Source of the DNA: Peptoniphilaceae bacterium
GTDB lineage: Bacteria > Bacillota > Clostridia > Tissierellales > Peptoniphilaceae
Assembly (NCBI GenBank): GCA_022769085.1
Contig: JALEKO010000012.1
Span: 1 to 64,000, forward strand
Length of the DNA: 64,000 bases
Reading direction: 5' to 3'
Below are positions 45,117-54,078 of the stretch, in pieces (within the stretch, counting starts at the first letter, position 1; every line of letters begins with the position of its first letter). The notes below the pieces were generated by a model. That model searched no databases, was not told the DNA's origin, and worked only from the letters and a program-made list of their open reading frames with translations. Made by a program: the position numbers and the translations under genes.

Positions 45117-45982
45117 TGAGATATGATATGGCAATAATCGGCAGAGGGCCTGCAGGGCTTTCTGCCGCTTTAAATGCAAGTATTAGAAATAAAAATATTA
45201 TTGTATTTGGAAATAGTCCATTAGATTTAACAAAAAGCAAAAGAATTGATAACTATTTGGGAATTCCAGATATTAATGGAAAAGATTTGTATAATCTCTT
45301 TTTAAAACATACAGAAAAATATAATATAAATTTTTCAAAACATAGAGTTAGAGAAGTCTATGCTATGGGTGATTATTTTGCTTTAACATTTGACGATAAA
45401 TCTATAATAGAAGCAGTAACTGTAATAGTAGCTTGTGGAACACAGCTTAAAAAAGATATAAAAAATGAAGAAAAATTTGTTGGAAAAGGAATAGGATATT
45501 GTGCCACTTGTGATGCTGCTTTATATAAAGGAAAAAAAGTTGTAATAATTGGTTATAATGAAGAATCGGTATCTGAAGCAAACTTTATAAATGAAATTGT
45601 AAGAGAAACAATTTATGTAAATATGTATAAAAAAGATATAGATTTAAATAAAGATATAAAAGTAATAAATGATATACCTGTTGAATTTTCAGGAAACAAT
45701 CGTGCAGAAAAATTAATATTAAAGCAAAATGAAATAGAAGCTGATGGATTTTTTGTTATAAAAGAAAGTTCAAAACCAGAAAGATTAGTCCCAAGTTTAA
45801 AAACAGAAGGATCTTACATAATTACCAATCATAAAGACATGTCAACATCAATACCAGGATTATTTGCTGCAGGAGATATTACTGGATTACCATACCAAAT
45901 AATGAAAGCAGTTGGCGAAGGACAAGTTGCTGCACTATCTGCAGCTAGATATATTTCAGGAAAAAATAGAATTAAGAAATAA
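45116..45982 (+). CDS. Thioredoxin reductase-like flavoprotein lacking NADPH motifs
   Basis: This 288-residue two-domain flavoprotein has the FAD motif GRGPAGLSAA near residue 9, the redox pair CATC (~128) and the C-terminal FAD motif GLFAAGDITG. In ordinary TrxB the middle domain has GGGDSA and HRRxxxR for NADPH. Here those positions read GYNEES and VNMYKK, so NADPH binding is unlikely. It resembles the pyridine-nucleotide-independent, ferredoxin-linked reductases described in clostridia (FFTR). Linked to thioredoxin, it likely reduces it with ferredoxin or flavodoxin electrons. Confidence 0.85.
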   Translation: MRYDMAIIGRGPAGLSAALNASIRNKNIIVFGNSPLDLTKSKRIDNYLGIPDINGKDLYNLFLKHTEKYNINFSKHRVREVYAMGDYFALTFDDKSIIEAVTVIVACGTQLKKDIKNEEKFVGKGIGYCATCDAALYKGKKVVIIGYNEESVSEANFINEIVRETIYVNMYKKDIDLNKDIKVINDIPVEFSGNNRAEKLILKQNEIEADGFFVIKESSKPERLVPSLKTEGSYIITNHKDMSTSIPGLFAAGDITGLPYQIMKAVGEGQVAALSAARYISGKNRIKK

Positions 45983-46009
45983 AAAGCAAAGCTTATCTTT
46001 GCTTTTTTT
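45983..46009 (+). terminator. Intrinsic terminator of the thioredoxin operon
   Basis: AAAGCAAAG/CTTTGCTTT with a 5-nt loop and seven T, directly after the stop codon. Confidence 0.9.
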
Positions 46010-46343
46010 AATTAAAGATAATAATATTAAAGCTAATAAATTTGATGAAGAATTATATTTAATTTTTAAAAAGATATATAATCTTTATTAAAGATTAATA
46101 TTATCAAATATGTTTTTGAAAAATAAAAAATATTAAATTTCAATAAACAAATATAGATTATTAATTTTTATATTTAAATCTTTAATAAAAATAATTACAT
46201 ATAAAAATTAATAATCTATATTATATATAATAATATAGATTTAAATATAAAAAAATATTATATATAATATAAGTAAAAAACATAAAAGTTTTATATTTAT
46301 AAAAATGATAATATTTATGATAATGTTTATCATTGCAAAATTA
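46010..46343. repeat. AT-rich region of nested inverted repeats upstream of asrA
   Basis: This long gene-free stretch holds a perfect 22-bp inverted repeat (46152-46173 with 46199-46220, arm TATAGATTATTAATTTTTATAT, 25-nt loop). An overlapping 12-bp pair (46169-46180 with 46238-46249) and a dyad AATCTTTATTAAAGATT near 46080 also occur. The overlapping pairs could form alternative cruciforms or RNA folds. Function unknown. Confidence 0.7.
46305..46332. promoter_or_regulatory. Tandem Fur/PerR-like boxes upstream of asrA
   Basis: TGATAATGTTTATCA (46318-46332) matches the 7-1-7 Fur-family consensus TGATAATnATTATCA at 13 of 14 positions. A weaker overlapping copy, TGATAATATTTATGA, lies at 46305-46319. 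They stand 12 nt upstream of the asr -35. Confidence 0.55.
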
Positions 46344-46372
46344 TTGACAAATTAAATTCCTTAAACTAAAAT
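46344..46372 (+). promoter_or_regulatory. Promoter of the asr operon
   Basis: TTGACA (46344-46349), 17 nt, TAAAAT (46367-46372), leaving a 5' leader of about 95 nt before asrA. Confidence 0.75.
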
Positions 46373-46474
46373 GAAATCATAAAAGTTTACTAAAAGTGTT
46401 GAAATTGAGACTTTTTATCAACTGATATGATTTTTGCACTTTTTGTCTGCTTAACAAGGAAGGGAGGAATTTAA

Positions 46475-47521
46475 ATGTTCAACAAAATGAAAGAACTGCC
46501 AAATGATAATATTAGATCGTGGTTTGATAAACTTACTGAAAAATATAATGTTTATGCACCTGTAAATATTCCAGCAGGCGGTCGTTATCAAGGTATTGAT
46601 GCAGTTCAATACAAGAATGTCGATTCTTTTGAGAAAATCGTTTTCGACAAGAGATCTGATTATCCTATGAAAGAAGTCATAACCCCAATCACCCAAACTT
46701 TATATACTTTTATGGGTGATGATTATAGAGAAGTTCCACTCGAAAATCAAAAAGATTATTTAATCTTTGCCAGAGCATGTGATATAAATTCTGTAAAAAT
46801 TCAAGATCAAATATATCTTGAAAATGGTAATTTTGAGGATCTTTTTTATAGCAGAGTAAGAGAAAAAATTCATTTTGCTCTTATTGAATGTACAAATGAA
46901 TTTGACGGATGTTTTTGTGTGAGCACAAATACAAATAAAGTTGATGATAAAGACATAGCTTTTAAAATTGCAATAAGAGATGGAAAAGTATTTATTAATG
47001 CAAATGAAGATTTTTCACAAGATTTAGAACAGCTTAATGACAGTAGCATTGAATTTACATATCCTGAAGAAAACGAACTAAAAGTTAATTTTCCTGAGTT
47101 TAAAGGAATTGAAGAAGTTAATGAATTAAAAAATCATCCAATGTGGGATGAATATCAATCAAGATGTATTCACTGCGGATCATGTACAACAGCATGTTCA
47201 ACATGTACATGTTTTGATACAAGAGATATGGTATATAATATAAATCATCATGTTGGAGAAAGAAGAAGAACAGAAGCAAGTTGCATGATTGCAAGTTTTG
47301 ATGAAGTTGCAGGTGGAGCTCATTTTAGAAAATCTACAAAAGACAGATATAGATATAAAATTTTACATAAAATTTATGCTCATAATGCAAGATTTAAAAC
47401 TGGTGCAATGTGTGTAGGATGCGGAAGATGTTCAGCTCATTGTCCTCAACTTATATCGTATCCAGAAACTATAAACAAAGTTTCAAAAGCTTTGGAAGAA
47501 ATTAGAGACAGAGAGGTGTAG
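46475..47521 (+). CDS. asrA: Anaerobic sulfite reductase subunit A
   Basis: This 348-residue iron-sulfur protein passes electrons to the catalytic subunit. Two [4Fe-4S] cluster motifs are visible near the C-terminus (CIHCGSCTTACSTC and CVGCGRCSAHCP). The N-terminal two thirds match the AsrA/hydrogenase-beta-like domain. GGGAGG precedes the ATG. It is the first gene of asrABC. Confidence 0.94.
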   Translation: MFNKMKELPNDNIRSWFDKLTEKYNVYAPVNIPAGGRYQGIDAVQYKNVDSFEKIVFDKRSDYPMKEVITPITQTLYTFMGDDYREVPLENQKDYLIFARACDINSVKIQDQIYLENGNFEDLFYSRVREKIHFALIECTNEFDGCFCVSTNTNKVDDKDIAFKIAIRDGKVFINANEDFSQDLEQLNDSSIEFTYPEENELKVNFPEFKGIEEVNELKNHPMWDEYQSRCIHCGSCTTACSTCTCFDTRDMVYNINHHVGERRRTEASCMIASFDEVAGGAHFRKSTKDRYRYKILHKIYAHNARFKTGAMCVGCGRCSAHCPQLISYPETINKVSKALEEIRDREV

Positions 47522-47523
47522 GT

Positions 47524-48324
47524 ATGACATTAAATATTGTAACGCCTAAAGCACATAAAGTTTTGGATGTAATAAAATATACAGAAACTGAACGGACTTT
47601 TAGAGTAGAATTTGATGGTGAAATAAATCATGGTCAATTTATGGAACTTTCTATTCCAAAAGTAGGAGAAGCACCAATATCAATATCAGGTTACGGAGAA
47701 GGGTATCTTGATTTTACAATTAGAGCTGTTGGAAGAGTAACTGATGAAATATTTAATTTAAAAGCAGGAGATACAATTTATTTAAGAGGACCATATGGAA
47801 ATGGTTGGCCTAAAGATAAATTTAAAGGGAAACATATAGTTGTAATAGCAGGTGGAACAGGAGTTTCTCCAGTAAAAAGTTTAGTTAACAGTTTTAATGA
47901 TGATAAAGATTTTACAAAATCAGTTCACCTTGTCATGGGATATAAAAATCATCAGTCAATTCTTTTTAGAGACGAGCTAGAAAAACGGAAAGAAAATGAA
48001 AAATTCCAATGTATTTATTGTCTTGATACAGAAGATTATGATTATTTTAGAAAAGGAATGGTAACAGCGTTTTTTGACGAAATACCTTTTGAAGAATTTG
48101 GAGATGATTATGAATGTATAATTGTAGGACCTCCTATAATGATGAGATTTGCTGCTTTAGGACTTCAAAAGAAAAATGTACCTGATGAAAAAATTTGGGT
48201 TTCATTTGAAAGAAAAATGAGTTGTGCAGTAGGAAAATGCGGACATTGTAGAATTGATGAGACATATGTATGTCTTGATGGCCCTGTGTTTAATTACACC
48301 AAGGCTAAAAATCTTTTAGATTAG
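47524..48324 (+). CDS. asrB: Anaerobic sulfite reductase subunit B
   Basis: The 266-residue ferredoxin-NADP reductase-type flavoprotein has an FAD domain, an NAD(P) domain with GGTGVSPVKS (about 117) and a C-terminal [2Fe-2S] motif CAVGKCGHCR. It takes electrons from NAD(P)H for sulfite reduction. It follows asrA after 2 nt. Confidence 0.94.
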   Translation: MTLNIVTPKAHKVLDVIKYTETERTFRVEFDGEINHGQFMELSIPKVGEAPISISGYGEGYLDFTIRAVGRVTDEIFNLKAGDTIYLRGPYGNGWPKDKFKGKHIVVIAGGTGVSPVKSLVNSFNDDKDFTKSVHLVMGYKNHQSILFRDELEKRKENEKFQCIYCLDTEDYDYFRKGMVTAFFDEIPFEEFGDDYECIIVGPPIMMRFAALGLQKKNVPDEKIWVSFERKMSCAVGKCGHCRIDETYVCLDGPVFNYTKAKNLLD

Positions 48325-48333
48325 AGGTGGATT

Positions 48334-49371
48334 ATGCAAGATATTAATATAGGAAAATTAAGAGAAATGTGTTTCCGTCAATCTAAAATTCCGGGAGAAT
48401 TTATGCTTCAACTTAGAACTCCTGGTGGAACTTTTAGAGCTGATTTGGCAGATATTGTTCAAGAAGTTGCAAATAAATATGGAGACGGAAGAATACATTT
48501 AGGAACAAGACAAACCCTTGATATAACAGGAATAAAATACGAATATGTAGATGAAGTTTTAAAACTTATTGAACCTTTTATTCATGAAATAGAAAATGAA
48601 GTAAGTGGAGTTGAAATGGAAACTAAAAATGGTTATCCATATATAGGTCCTAGAAATGTAATGGCATGTATTGGTGGAGACCATTGTATAAAAGCGGCTC
48701 AAAAATCTCAAGAAATGGCAAGAAAAATTGAAAAAATAATTTATCCTGCACCATACCATGTTAAAATAGCTGTTTCAGGTTGCCCAAATGACTGCACTAA
48801 GGGACAATTTTCTGACTTTGGTATAATTGGTGTAACAAAACCTGTTTATGACCAAGATAGATGCATAGGTTGTGAAGGATGTGTTGAAAAATGTGAACAA
48901 GCTGCAACAAGAGTTTTATCACTAAATGAAGAAACTCATAAAATAGATAAAGATCCTTGCTGCTGTGTTGGCTGTGGTGAATGTGTTTCAAGGTGCCCGA
49001 CAGGAGCATGGAGAAGGCCTGACGTTCAAATGTGGAATATAGTTTTAGGTGGAAGATCTGGTAAACAATATCCTAGAATGGGACAGATGTTTGCTAAATG
49101 GCTTACAACAGATTCTGTTTTACAAATTTTTTCAAATTGGCATAAGTTTAGTGAATGGGTAATGGGTGGTGAACCTAAATACCTTCATGGAGGACATTTA
49201 ATAGATATAGCAGGTTATCAAGCATTTAAAGAACATATTTTAGATGGAGTAAAACTTAATCCAGAAGCATTGATATCTGAAAATGTACTTTGGACTGAAA
49301 AAGAATATCGTTCAAATATACATTTGAAACCTCTTTCAAAGCATAAAAAAGTTAAGACACCTAAGGAGTAA
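48334..49371 (+). CDS. asrC: Anaerobic sulfite reductase subunit C (siroheme catalytic subunit)
   Basis: The 345-residue siroheme and [4Fe-4S] enzyme reduces sulfite to sulfide. The siroheme-cluster ligands appear as CIGGDHC (C-x5-C) and GCPNDC (C-x3-C) around residues 112-155, followed by a ferredoxin domain with CIGCEGCVEKC and CVGCGECVSRCP. Its siroheme would come from the genes that follow. Confidence 0.95.
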   Translation: MQDINIGKLREMCFRQSKIPGEFMLQLRTPGGTFRADLADIVQEVANKYGDGRIHLGTRQTLDITGIKYEYVDEVLKLIEPFIHEIENEVSGVEMETKNGYPYIGPRNVMACIGGDHCIKAAQKSQEMARKIEKIIYPAPYHVKIAVSGCPNDCTKGQFSDFGIIGVTKPVYDQDRCIGCEGCVEKCEQAATRVLSLNEETHKIDKDPCCCVGCGECVSRCPTGAWRRPDVQMWNIVLGGRSGKQYPRMGQMFAKWLTTDSVLQIFSNWHKFSEWVMGGEPKYLHGGHLIDIAGYQAFKEHILDGVKLNPEALISENVLWTEKEYRSNIHLKPLSKHKKVKTPKE

Positions 49372-49374
49372 TAT

Positions 49375-49845
49375 ATGGCAGAACAATTTAAAGTTGTAGA
49401 TTTAATAGAATCTTTAGTAAGACTTGAACAGTTTGGAAAAAGATTTTATATAAAATGTGCTAAAAAAACTAAAGAACTTGAAAATAAGAAATTTTTTAAC
49501 TTTCTAGCAAATCAAGAATCAAGACATGAAGATATTTATAAAGATTTAGCATCTAAATACAAAGGCCAGCAAGGAATTGATAATAAATATGACGAAGATT
49601 ATTCAGCTTATTTGAGTGCTCTTGTTGACCAATCATTTGATTTTGATGAAGATATTGATGTAAATAATTTTAAGGTAGCAATGAAAAGAGCATTGGAACT
49701 TGAAAAAGATACAATAATTTTTATTTCAGAAGTTGAAAATATCTTAAATAGCAAAGACGAAGTTATTGAAAAGATAAAAGAAGAAGAGAGAGGACATATT
49801 CGTCTTATAAACGATTATTGGAATACTCACAAAGATAGAGTATAG
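49375..49845 (+). CDS. Ferritin-like diiron protein (rubrerythrin-type domain)
   Basis: This 156-residue four-helix bundle has the diiron pattern of a glutamate in LEQFGKRFY, ESRHEDIY (ExxH), ELEKD and EERGHIRL (ExxH). It has no rubredoxin domain. It lies 4 nt after asrC and is the last gene of the asr operon. It may handle peroxide or iron to protect the iron-sulfur and siroheme centres; that role is inferred. Confidence 0.85.
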   Translation: MAEQFKVVDLIESLVRLEQFGKRFYIKCAKKTKELENKKFFNFLANQESRHEDIYKDLASKYKGQQGIDNKYDEDYSAYLSALVDQSFDFDEDIDVNNFKVAMKRALELEKDTIIFISEVENILNSKDEVIEKIKEEERGHIRLINDYWNTHKDRV

Positions 49846-49856
49846 TTTTAAAATTC

Positions 49857-49882
49857 AAGAGCTCATTTATGAGCTCTTTTCT
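49857..49882 (+). terminator. Hairpin between the asr and hem operons
   Basis: A 10-bp stem AAGAGCTCAT/ATGAGCTCTT is followed by TT-C-TTTT. Only 27 nt separate it from hemA, too little for a full promoter, so partial read-through into hemA is likely. Confidence 0.75.
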
Positions 49883-49909
49883 TTTGTAATTTTAAATGAA
49901 AGGAAATTT

Positions 49910-51136
49910 ATGAAATTTGCATCTGTAGGTATAAATCAGCATGAAACACCAATAGAAATAAGAGAAAAAGTTCATTTTAAAGATTCACAAATTATAAAAG
50001 CAAGTGAAGAAATATTAAATTCTACAAGTATAAAAGAAATGGTAATACTAAATACTTGTAATAGAAGTGAAATTTATTTTGTTTTTCAAAATGAAAGTGA
50101 AATAAATTTTATAAAAAACTATATAAGAAAATTTTTCAAAGTTGATATAAAAGATGATAAATTTATAAGTTATATTGGTGATGATGCCATAAAGCACTTA
50201 TTTAAAGTTGCAATAGGACTTGATTCTGCAATAATTGGTGAAGATCAAATTCTTGGACAAATTAAAGAAGCATGGGAAAGTGCAATGGAAATAGGTACAA
50301 GTGGAAAGTACATAAATAAAATATTTAGAGAAGCAATAACTTTTTCAAAAAAGATAAAAACCGAAACTGAAATTTCAAAAAAGCCATTAAGTTTATCATA
50401 TGTAGGAATTAAGCTAATAAGTGAAAAAATAGATTTAAAAGATAAGAAATGTATAATTATAGGAATTGGGAAAATAGGAAAACTTGCACTTTTAGATTTG
50501 ATTTCAAAAAAAGCAAATGTCTTTGTATCAAATCATAATTTAAATAATTCATTAAAATTAAAAAAAGAATTTAAACAAATTAATATAATAGAATTTTCAA
50601 ATATAAAAGAAGAACTTAAAGATAGTGATTTATTGGTATGTGCAACATCTTCTCCTCACGTATTAATAAAAAAAGAAATGATAGAAGATAGAAAAAAGAA
50701 TCTTTACATTCTTGATTTTGCACTTCCAAGAGATGTGGATTCAAAAGTACAAGATAAGGATAAAGTTTATCTTTATAATATAGATAAAATTGAATTACTT
50801 TCAAAAAGTAATCTTGAAGATAGAAAAAAAATACTTTCTTCATATGAGAAAAAAATTGATGAAGAAGTTTTAAATATAAATAAGTGGATTAAAAATAGTA
50901 AAATTGATCCACTAATAGAAAAAATTTCACAAAGAAATAAAAAAATATCATCTGATACGCTTGATTATATTTTTAGAAAAACAGACCTAACTCATGGCCA
51001 AAAGAAAAAAGTTGAAACAATTGTAAATTCAGCCATTAAAAAAGTTATGCTTGAACCTTTAAAAAATTTAAAAGAAATAAAAGATGAAGAAAAACGCGAT
51101 AAAATAATAGAAGTTTTGGGAGAAATTATTAAATAA
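49910..51136 (+). CDS. hemA: Glutamyl-tRNA reductase
   Basis: The 408-residue NADPH enzyme makes glutamate-1-semialdehyde from Glu-tRNA, the first step of tetrapyrrole synthesis. The catalytic cysteine lies in LNTCNRSEIY (about 47-56), followed by GEDQILGQIKEAW and the NADPH motif GIGKIGKLAL. The C-terminal dimerisation helices are present. It overlaps the next gene by 1 nt. Confidence 0.95.
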   Translation: MKFASVGINQHETPIEIREKVHFKDSQIIKASEEILNSTSIKEMVILNTCNRSEIYFVFQNESEINFIKNYIRKFFKVDIKDDKFISYIGDDAIKHLFKVAIGLDSAIIGEDQILGQIKEAWESAMEIGTSGKYINKIFREAITFSKKIKTETEISKKPLSLSYVGIKLISEKIDLKDKKCIIIGIGKIGKLALLDLISKKANVFVSNHNLNNSLKLKKEFKQINIIEFSNIKEELKDSDLLVCATSSPHVLIKKEMIEDRKKNLYILDFALPRDVDSKVQDKDKVYLYNIDKIELLSKSNLEDRKKILSSYEKKIDEEVLNINKWIKNSKIDPLIEKISQRNKKISSDTLDYIFRKTDLTHGQKKKVETIVNSAIKKVMLEPLKNLKEIKDEEKRDKIIEVLGEIIK

Positions 51137-51714
51137 TGAGATACTTTCCTATTTCAATAGATACAAAAAATAAAAAAATGGCATTTTTAGGTGGAGGAAA
51201 AATAGCAGAAAGAATTATTAATAATTTTTTAAAAAGTGAAATTAAAATTTATGTATTTTCGAATGACTTCACTAAAAAAATAAAGTCTTTAAAGAATATA
51301 AAATTAATAAAAAGAGAAATTGATGAAAATTTCAACTTTGATTTATTTGATTATGTAGTAATTTCATTAAGTAATAAAGAATTAGCATTTAAATTAGAAA
51401 AGAAACTTAAAAAAGAAAAAAAGATGTATATGATTGCAGATGAAAGATCAGAATCAACTTTTATAACTGGAAAAGTAATTGAAAAAAATGCTATAACAGT
51501 ATCAGTAAATACTGATGGAAAAAATCCTTTTATTTCTAAATTAATAGGAGAAAAAATAGAAAATCTTTTAGGTAAATTAAGCATAGAGAAAATAAATTTA
51601 TTAAATGAAATTAGAATTGAACTTATCAAAAAAAATTACGATGTTTCACGTGAAACAAAAAAACTTATTAATAAAGATATAGATTATTTAAAGAAATATT
51701 TGGAGAATTTATGA
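51136..51714 (+). CDS. Precorrin-2 dehydrogenase/sirohydrochlorin ferrochelatase (CysG N-terminal-like)
   Basis: The 192-residue NAD-binding protein has the opening YFPISIDTKNKKMAFLGGGKIAERI typical of Met8/CysG-B proteins. It oxidises precorrin-2 and may insert iron to form siroheme. It stands alone rather than fused to a methyltransferase. A perfect parS site near its 3' end encodes VSRET. It overlaps hemC by 4 nt. Confidence 0.9.
   Translation: MRYFPISIDTKNKKMAFLGGGKIAERIINNFLKSEIKIYVFSNDFTKKIKSLKNIKLIKREIDENFNFDLFDYVVISLSNKELAFKLEKKLKKEKKMYMIADERSESTFITGKVIEKNAITVSVNTDGKNPFISKLIGEKIENLLGKLSIEKINLLNEIRIELIKKNYDVSRETKKLINKDIDYLKKYLENL
51642..51657. promoter_or_regulatory. parS centromere site (perfect, intragenic)
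   Basis: TGTTTCACGTGAAACA matches the consensus fully, inside the precorrin-2 dehydrogenase gene, about 19.5 kb from oriC. Confidence 0.93.
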
Positions 51715-52622
51715 AATTAATCATAGGAACAAGAGGGTCAAAACTTGCACTTATTCAAACAGAATATATAAAAAATTTAATAAAATCAAAATATGAAAAT
51801 ATAGATATAGAAATAAAAATAATAAAAACAAAGGGCGATATTTTATTAAATAAAAAAATCAAAGATATTGGTGGGAAGGGAATTTTTGTAGAAGAAATAG
51901 AGAAAAATCTTTTAGAAAAAAATATAGATATAGCAGTTCATTCTATGAAAGATATTCCTTCACAAAAAAATTCTAATCTTGAATTTGCACCACCTCCTGT
52001 TGCAGAAGATCCCAGAGATGTACTCGTTTCTAATAAAAAAATAAGTTCTTTAAATGATATTAGGGGTTTAAAAATAGGAAGTGGTTCTTTAAGAAGAGTT
52101 ACACAAATAAAAAAGTTAATCGACGTAAATACAGTAGATATAAGAGGAAATATTGATACAAGAATTTCAAAAGTTGATAATAATGAAGTAGATGGCGTTA
52201 TTTTAGCTTATTCAGGTTTAAAACGAGCTAATTTAACAGAAAAAATTTCATATATATTTGACCCTTTAGAAATTATTCCGGCTCCATGTCAAGGAATTCT
52301 TGCAATTGAATATAGAAAAGATGATTTAAAAATAAAAAAAATACTTGAAAATATATCTGATAAAAAAACAACCTTCAGAGCAAATTTGGAAAGAAAGTTT
52401 CAATGTGAAATTGATTCTGATTGTAAAAAGCCAGTAGGAATATACATAAATTTAGAAAATAACTTAGAAGAAAAAATAAAAGTAACAGCATTTTACGGCA
52501 AAGAAGATGGTTCATTTACAATACGAAAAACAATTGAAACGGACAAAAAAAATGCATTTAAAGATATTGAAAAACTTGCAAAATATTTAAAGGAGAAAGT
52601 AAATGAAAAAGGGAATTGTTAA
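51711..52622 (+). CDS. hemC: Hydroxymethylbilane synthase (porphobilinogen deaminase)
   Basis: The 303-residue enzyme polymerises four porphobilinogens. It has the start IGTRGSKLALIQTEYI, VHSMKDIPS, the arginine-rich GSGSLRRVTQI and the dipyrromethane-binding cysteine in DCKKPVG. It overlaps the next gene by 20 nt. Confidence 0.95.
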   Translation: MKLIIGTRGSKLALIQTEYIKNLIKSKYENIDIEIKIIKTKGDILLNKKIKDIGGKGIFVEEIEKNLLEKNIDIAVHSMKDIPSQKNSNLEFAPPPVAEDPRDVLVSNKKISSLNDIRGLKIGSGSLRRVTQIKKLIDVNTVDIRGNIDTRISKVDNNEVDGVILAYSGLKRANLTEKISYIFDPLEIIPAPCQGILAIEYRKDDLKIKKILENISDKKTTFRANLERKFQCEIDSDCKKPVGIYINLENNLEEKIKVTAFYGKEDGSFTIRKTIETDKKNAFKDIEKLAKYLKEKVNEKGNC

Positions 52623-54078
52623 ATTAGTAGGGGCAGGGATTGGTCCAAAAGATAATTTAACTATAAAAGCATATAATGCCATCAATGAATGCGATGTTTT
52701 AATCTATGATAGACTTTTAAACAGTGAAATTTATGAAAATTTGCTTGATAGGAAAGAATGCTATTATGTTGGAAAAACTATGGGGAATCATTCAATGGAT
52801 CAAAAAAAAATTGAAAAACTCATGGTAGAAAAAGCAAAAGAAGGGAAAAATGTAGTTAGACTTAAAGGTGGAGATCCATATGTTTTTGCAAGGGGAGGTG
52901 AAGAGGCAAAATTTTTATACGAAAATAATGTGGATTTTGAAGTTGTCCCAGGAATAACATCTGGAATTGCTGCATTGACTTATGCAGGAATTCCTGCAAC
53001 AATAAGAAAAAAGGTTGAGTCATTAACATTTATTACAGGGCATAAAGAAAAAGATAAAGAAAGTGATTTTAGTAAATATGCAAAATTAAAAGGTACACTT
53101 GTTTTTTATATGGCTCTTAAAAATATAAAAAAAATATTTCAAGATCTACTTAAAGGTGGAATTGATGAAAATATGCCGTGTGCAGTAATTTATAATGGTG
53201 GATACCCTAATCAGGAAGTTTTAATTTCAACTGTAAAAGAACTAAGTTATAAAGATATTGAATATAAATCCCCTGCAATACTAGTTGTTGGAGAAGTTGT
53301 AAAATATAGAAATAAATTTAATTTTTATGAAAAATTACCTCTATTTAATAAAAAAATAGCAGTAACAAGATCAAAAGAACAGACAAAAGATTTAAGCTAT
53401 ATTTTAGAAAATAAAGGAGCATCTGTAATTGAACTTCCTTCAATAGAGATAAAACCTGTAAATGAAAATATTCTTAAAAAATTAATTTTAAATAACAATT
53501 ATACTCATATAATTTTTCATTCTGCAAATACAGTTAAAATTTTTATAAATGAATTATTTAAATTCGCAGATATCAGAAAACTTAATGGAGTTAAAATTTG
53601 CTGTGTTGGGAAAAAAACAGCAAAAGTTTTTAAACAATATGGAATCATTGCAGACATCGTTCCAGATAAATATCTTGGTGAAGAACTTTATGATTTAATA
53701 AAAAATGATAAAGAAACTAAAACAAAAAAAATACTTTTTCCACATTCATCATTAAGTGATGAAACTTTAGTAGATAAATATAAAGAAAATTTTGATGTAG
53801 ATGAATTTGTAATTTATGAAAATAATAGACCTAAGAAAATGAATGAATTTGAGGATTTTGACTATATAACATTTACATCATCATCAACAGTTATAAATTT
53901 TATAAAATACTATGGGATTTGTAAATTAAAAGATAAAATTTGTGTAAGCATTGGGCCTACAACAACAAAAACATTACAAAATTATGGAATAAGAAAAATA
54001 ATAGAAGCTAAAAAATCTACAATTGAGGATATTGTGGATGTTATTGAGGAGAATGTATATGAGAATGAGAAGAATTAG
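52603..54078 (+). CDS. Fused uroporphyrinogen-III C-methyltransferase and uroporphyrinogen-III synthase
   Basis: The 491-residue protein has a CobA/SUMT domain (about 1-245, with LVGAGIGPKDNLTIKA, RLKGGDPYVFARGGEEA and PGITSG) and a HemD domain (about 250-491, with FTSSSTV). One chain therefore closes the ring and methylates it to precorrin-2. CobA-HemD fusions are known in Firmicutes. AAGGAG precedes the ATG. Confidence 0.93.
   Translation: MKKGIVKLVGAGIGPKDNLTIKAYNAINECDVLIYDRLLNSEIYENLLDRKECYYVGKTMGNHSMDQKKIEKLMVEKAKEGKNVVRLKGGDPYVFARGGEEAKFLYENNVDFEVVPGITSGIAALTYAGIPATIRKKVESLTFITGHKEKDKESDFSKYAKLKGTLVFYMALKNIKKIFQDLLKGGIDENMPCAVIYNGGYPNQEVLISTVKELSYKDIEYKSPAILVVGEVVKYRNKFNFYEKLPLFNKKIAVTRSKEQTKDLSYILENKGASVIELPSIEIKPVNENILKKLILNNNYTHIIFHSANTVKIFINELFKFADIRKLNGVKICCVGKKTAKVFKQYGIIADIVPDKYLGEELYDLIKNDKETKTKKILFPHSSLSDETLVDKYKENFDVDEFVIYENNRPKKMNEFEDFDYITFTSSSTVINFIKYYGICKLKDKICVSIGPTTTKTLQNYGIRKIIEAKKSTIEDIVDVIEENVYENEKN

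Noticed and set aside
46013-46091. Coding-like stretch IKDNNIKANKFDEELYLIF after the thioredoxin reductase gene
   Set aside because: It has no start codon or ribosome site and begins inside a terminator.
46152-46220. Insertion-sequence ends or a CRISPR unit
   Set aside because: A single inverted repeat with no transposase, no target duplication and no regularly spaced repeats.
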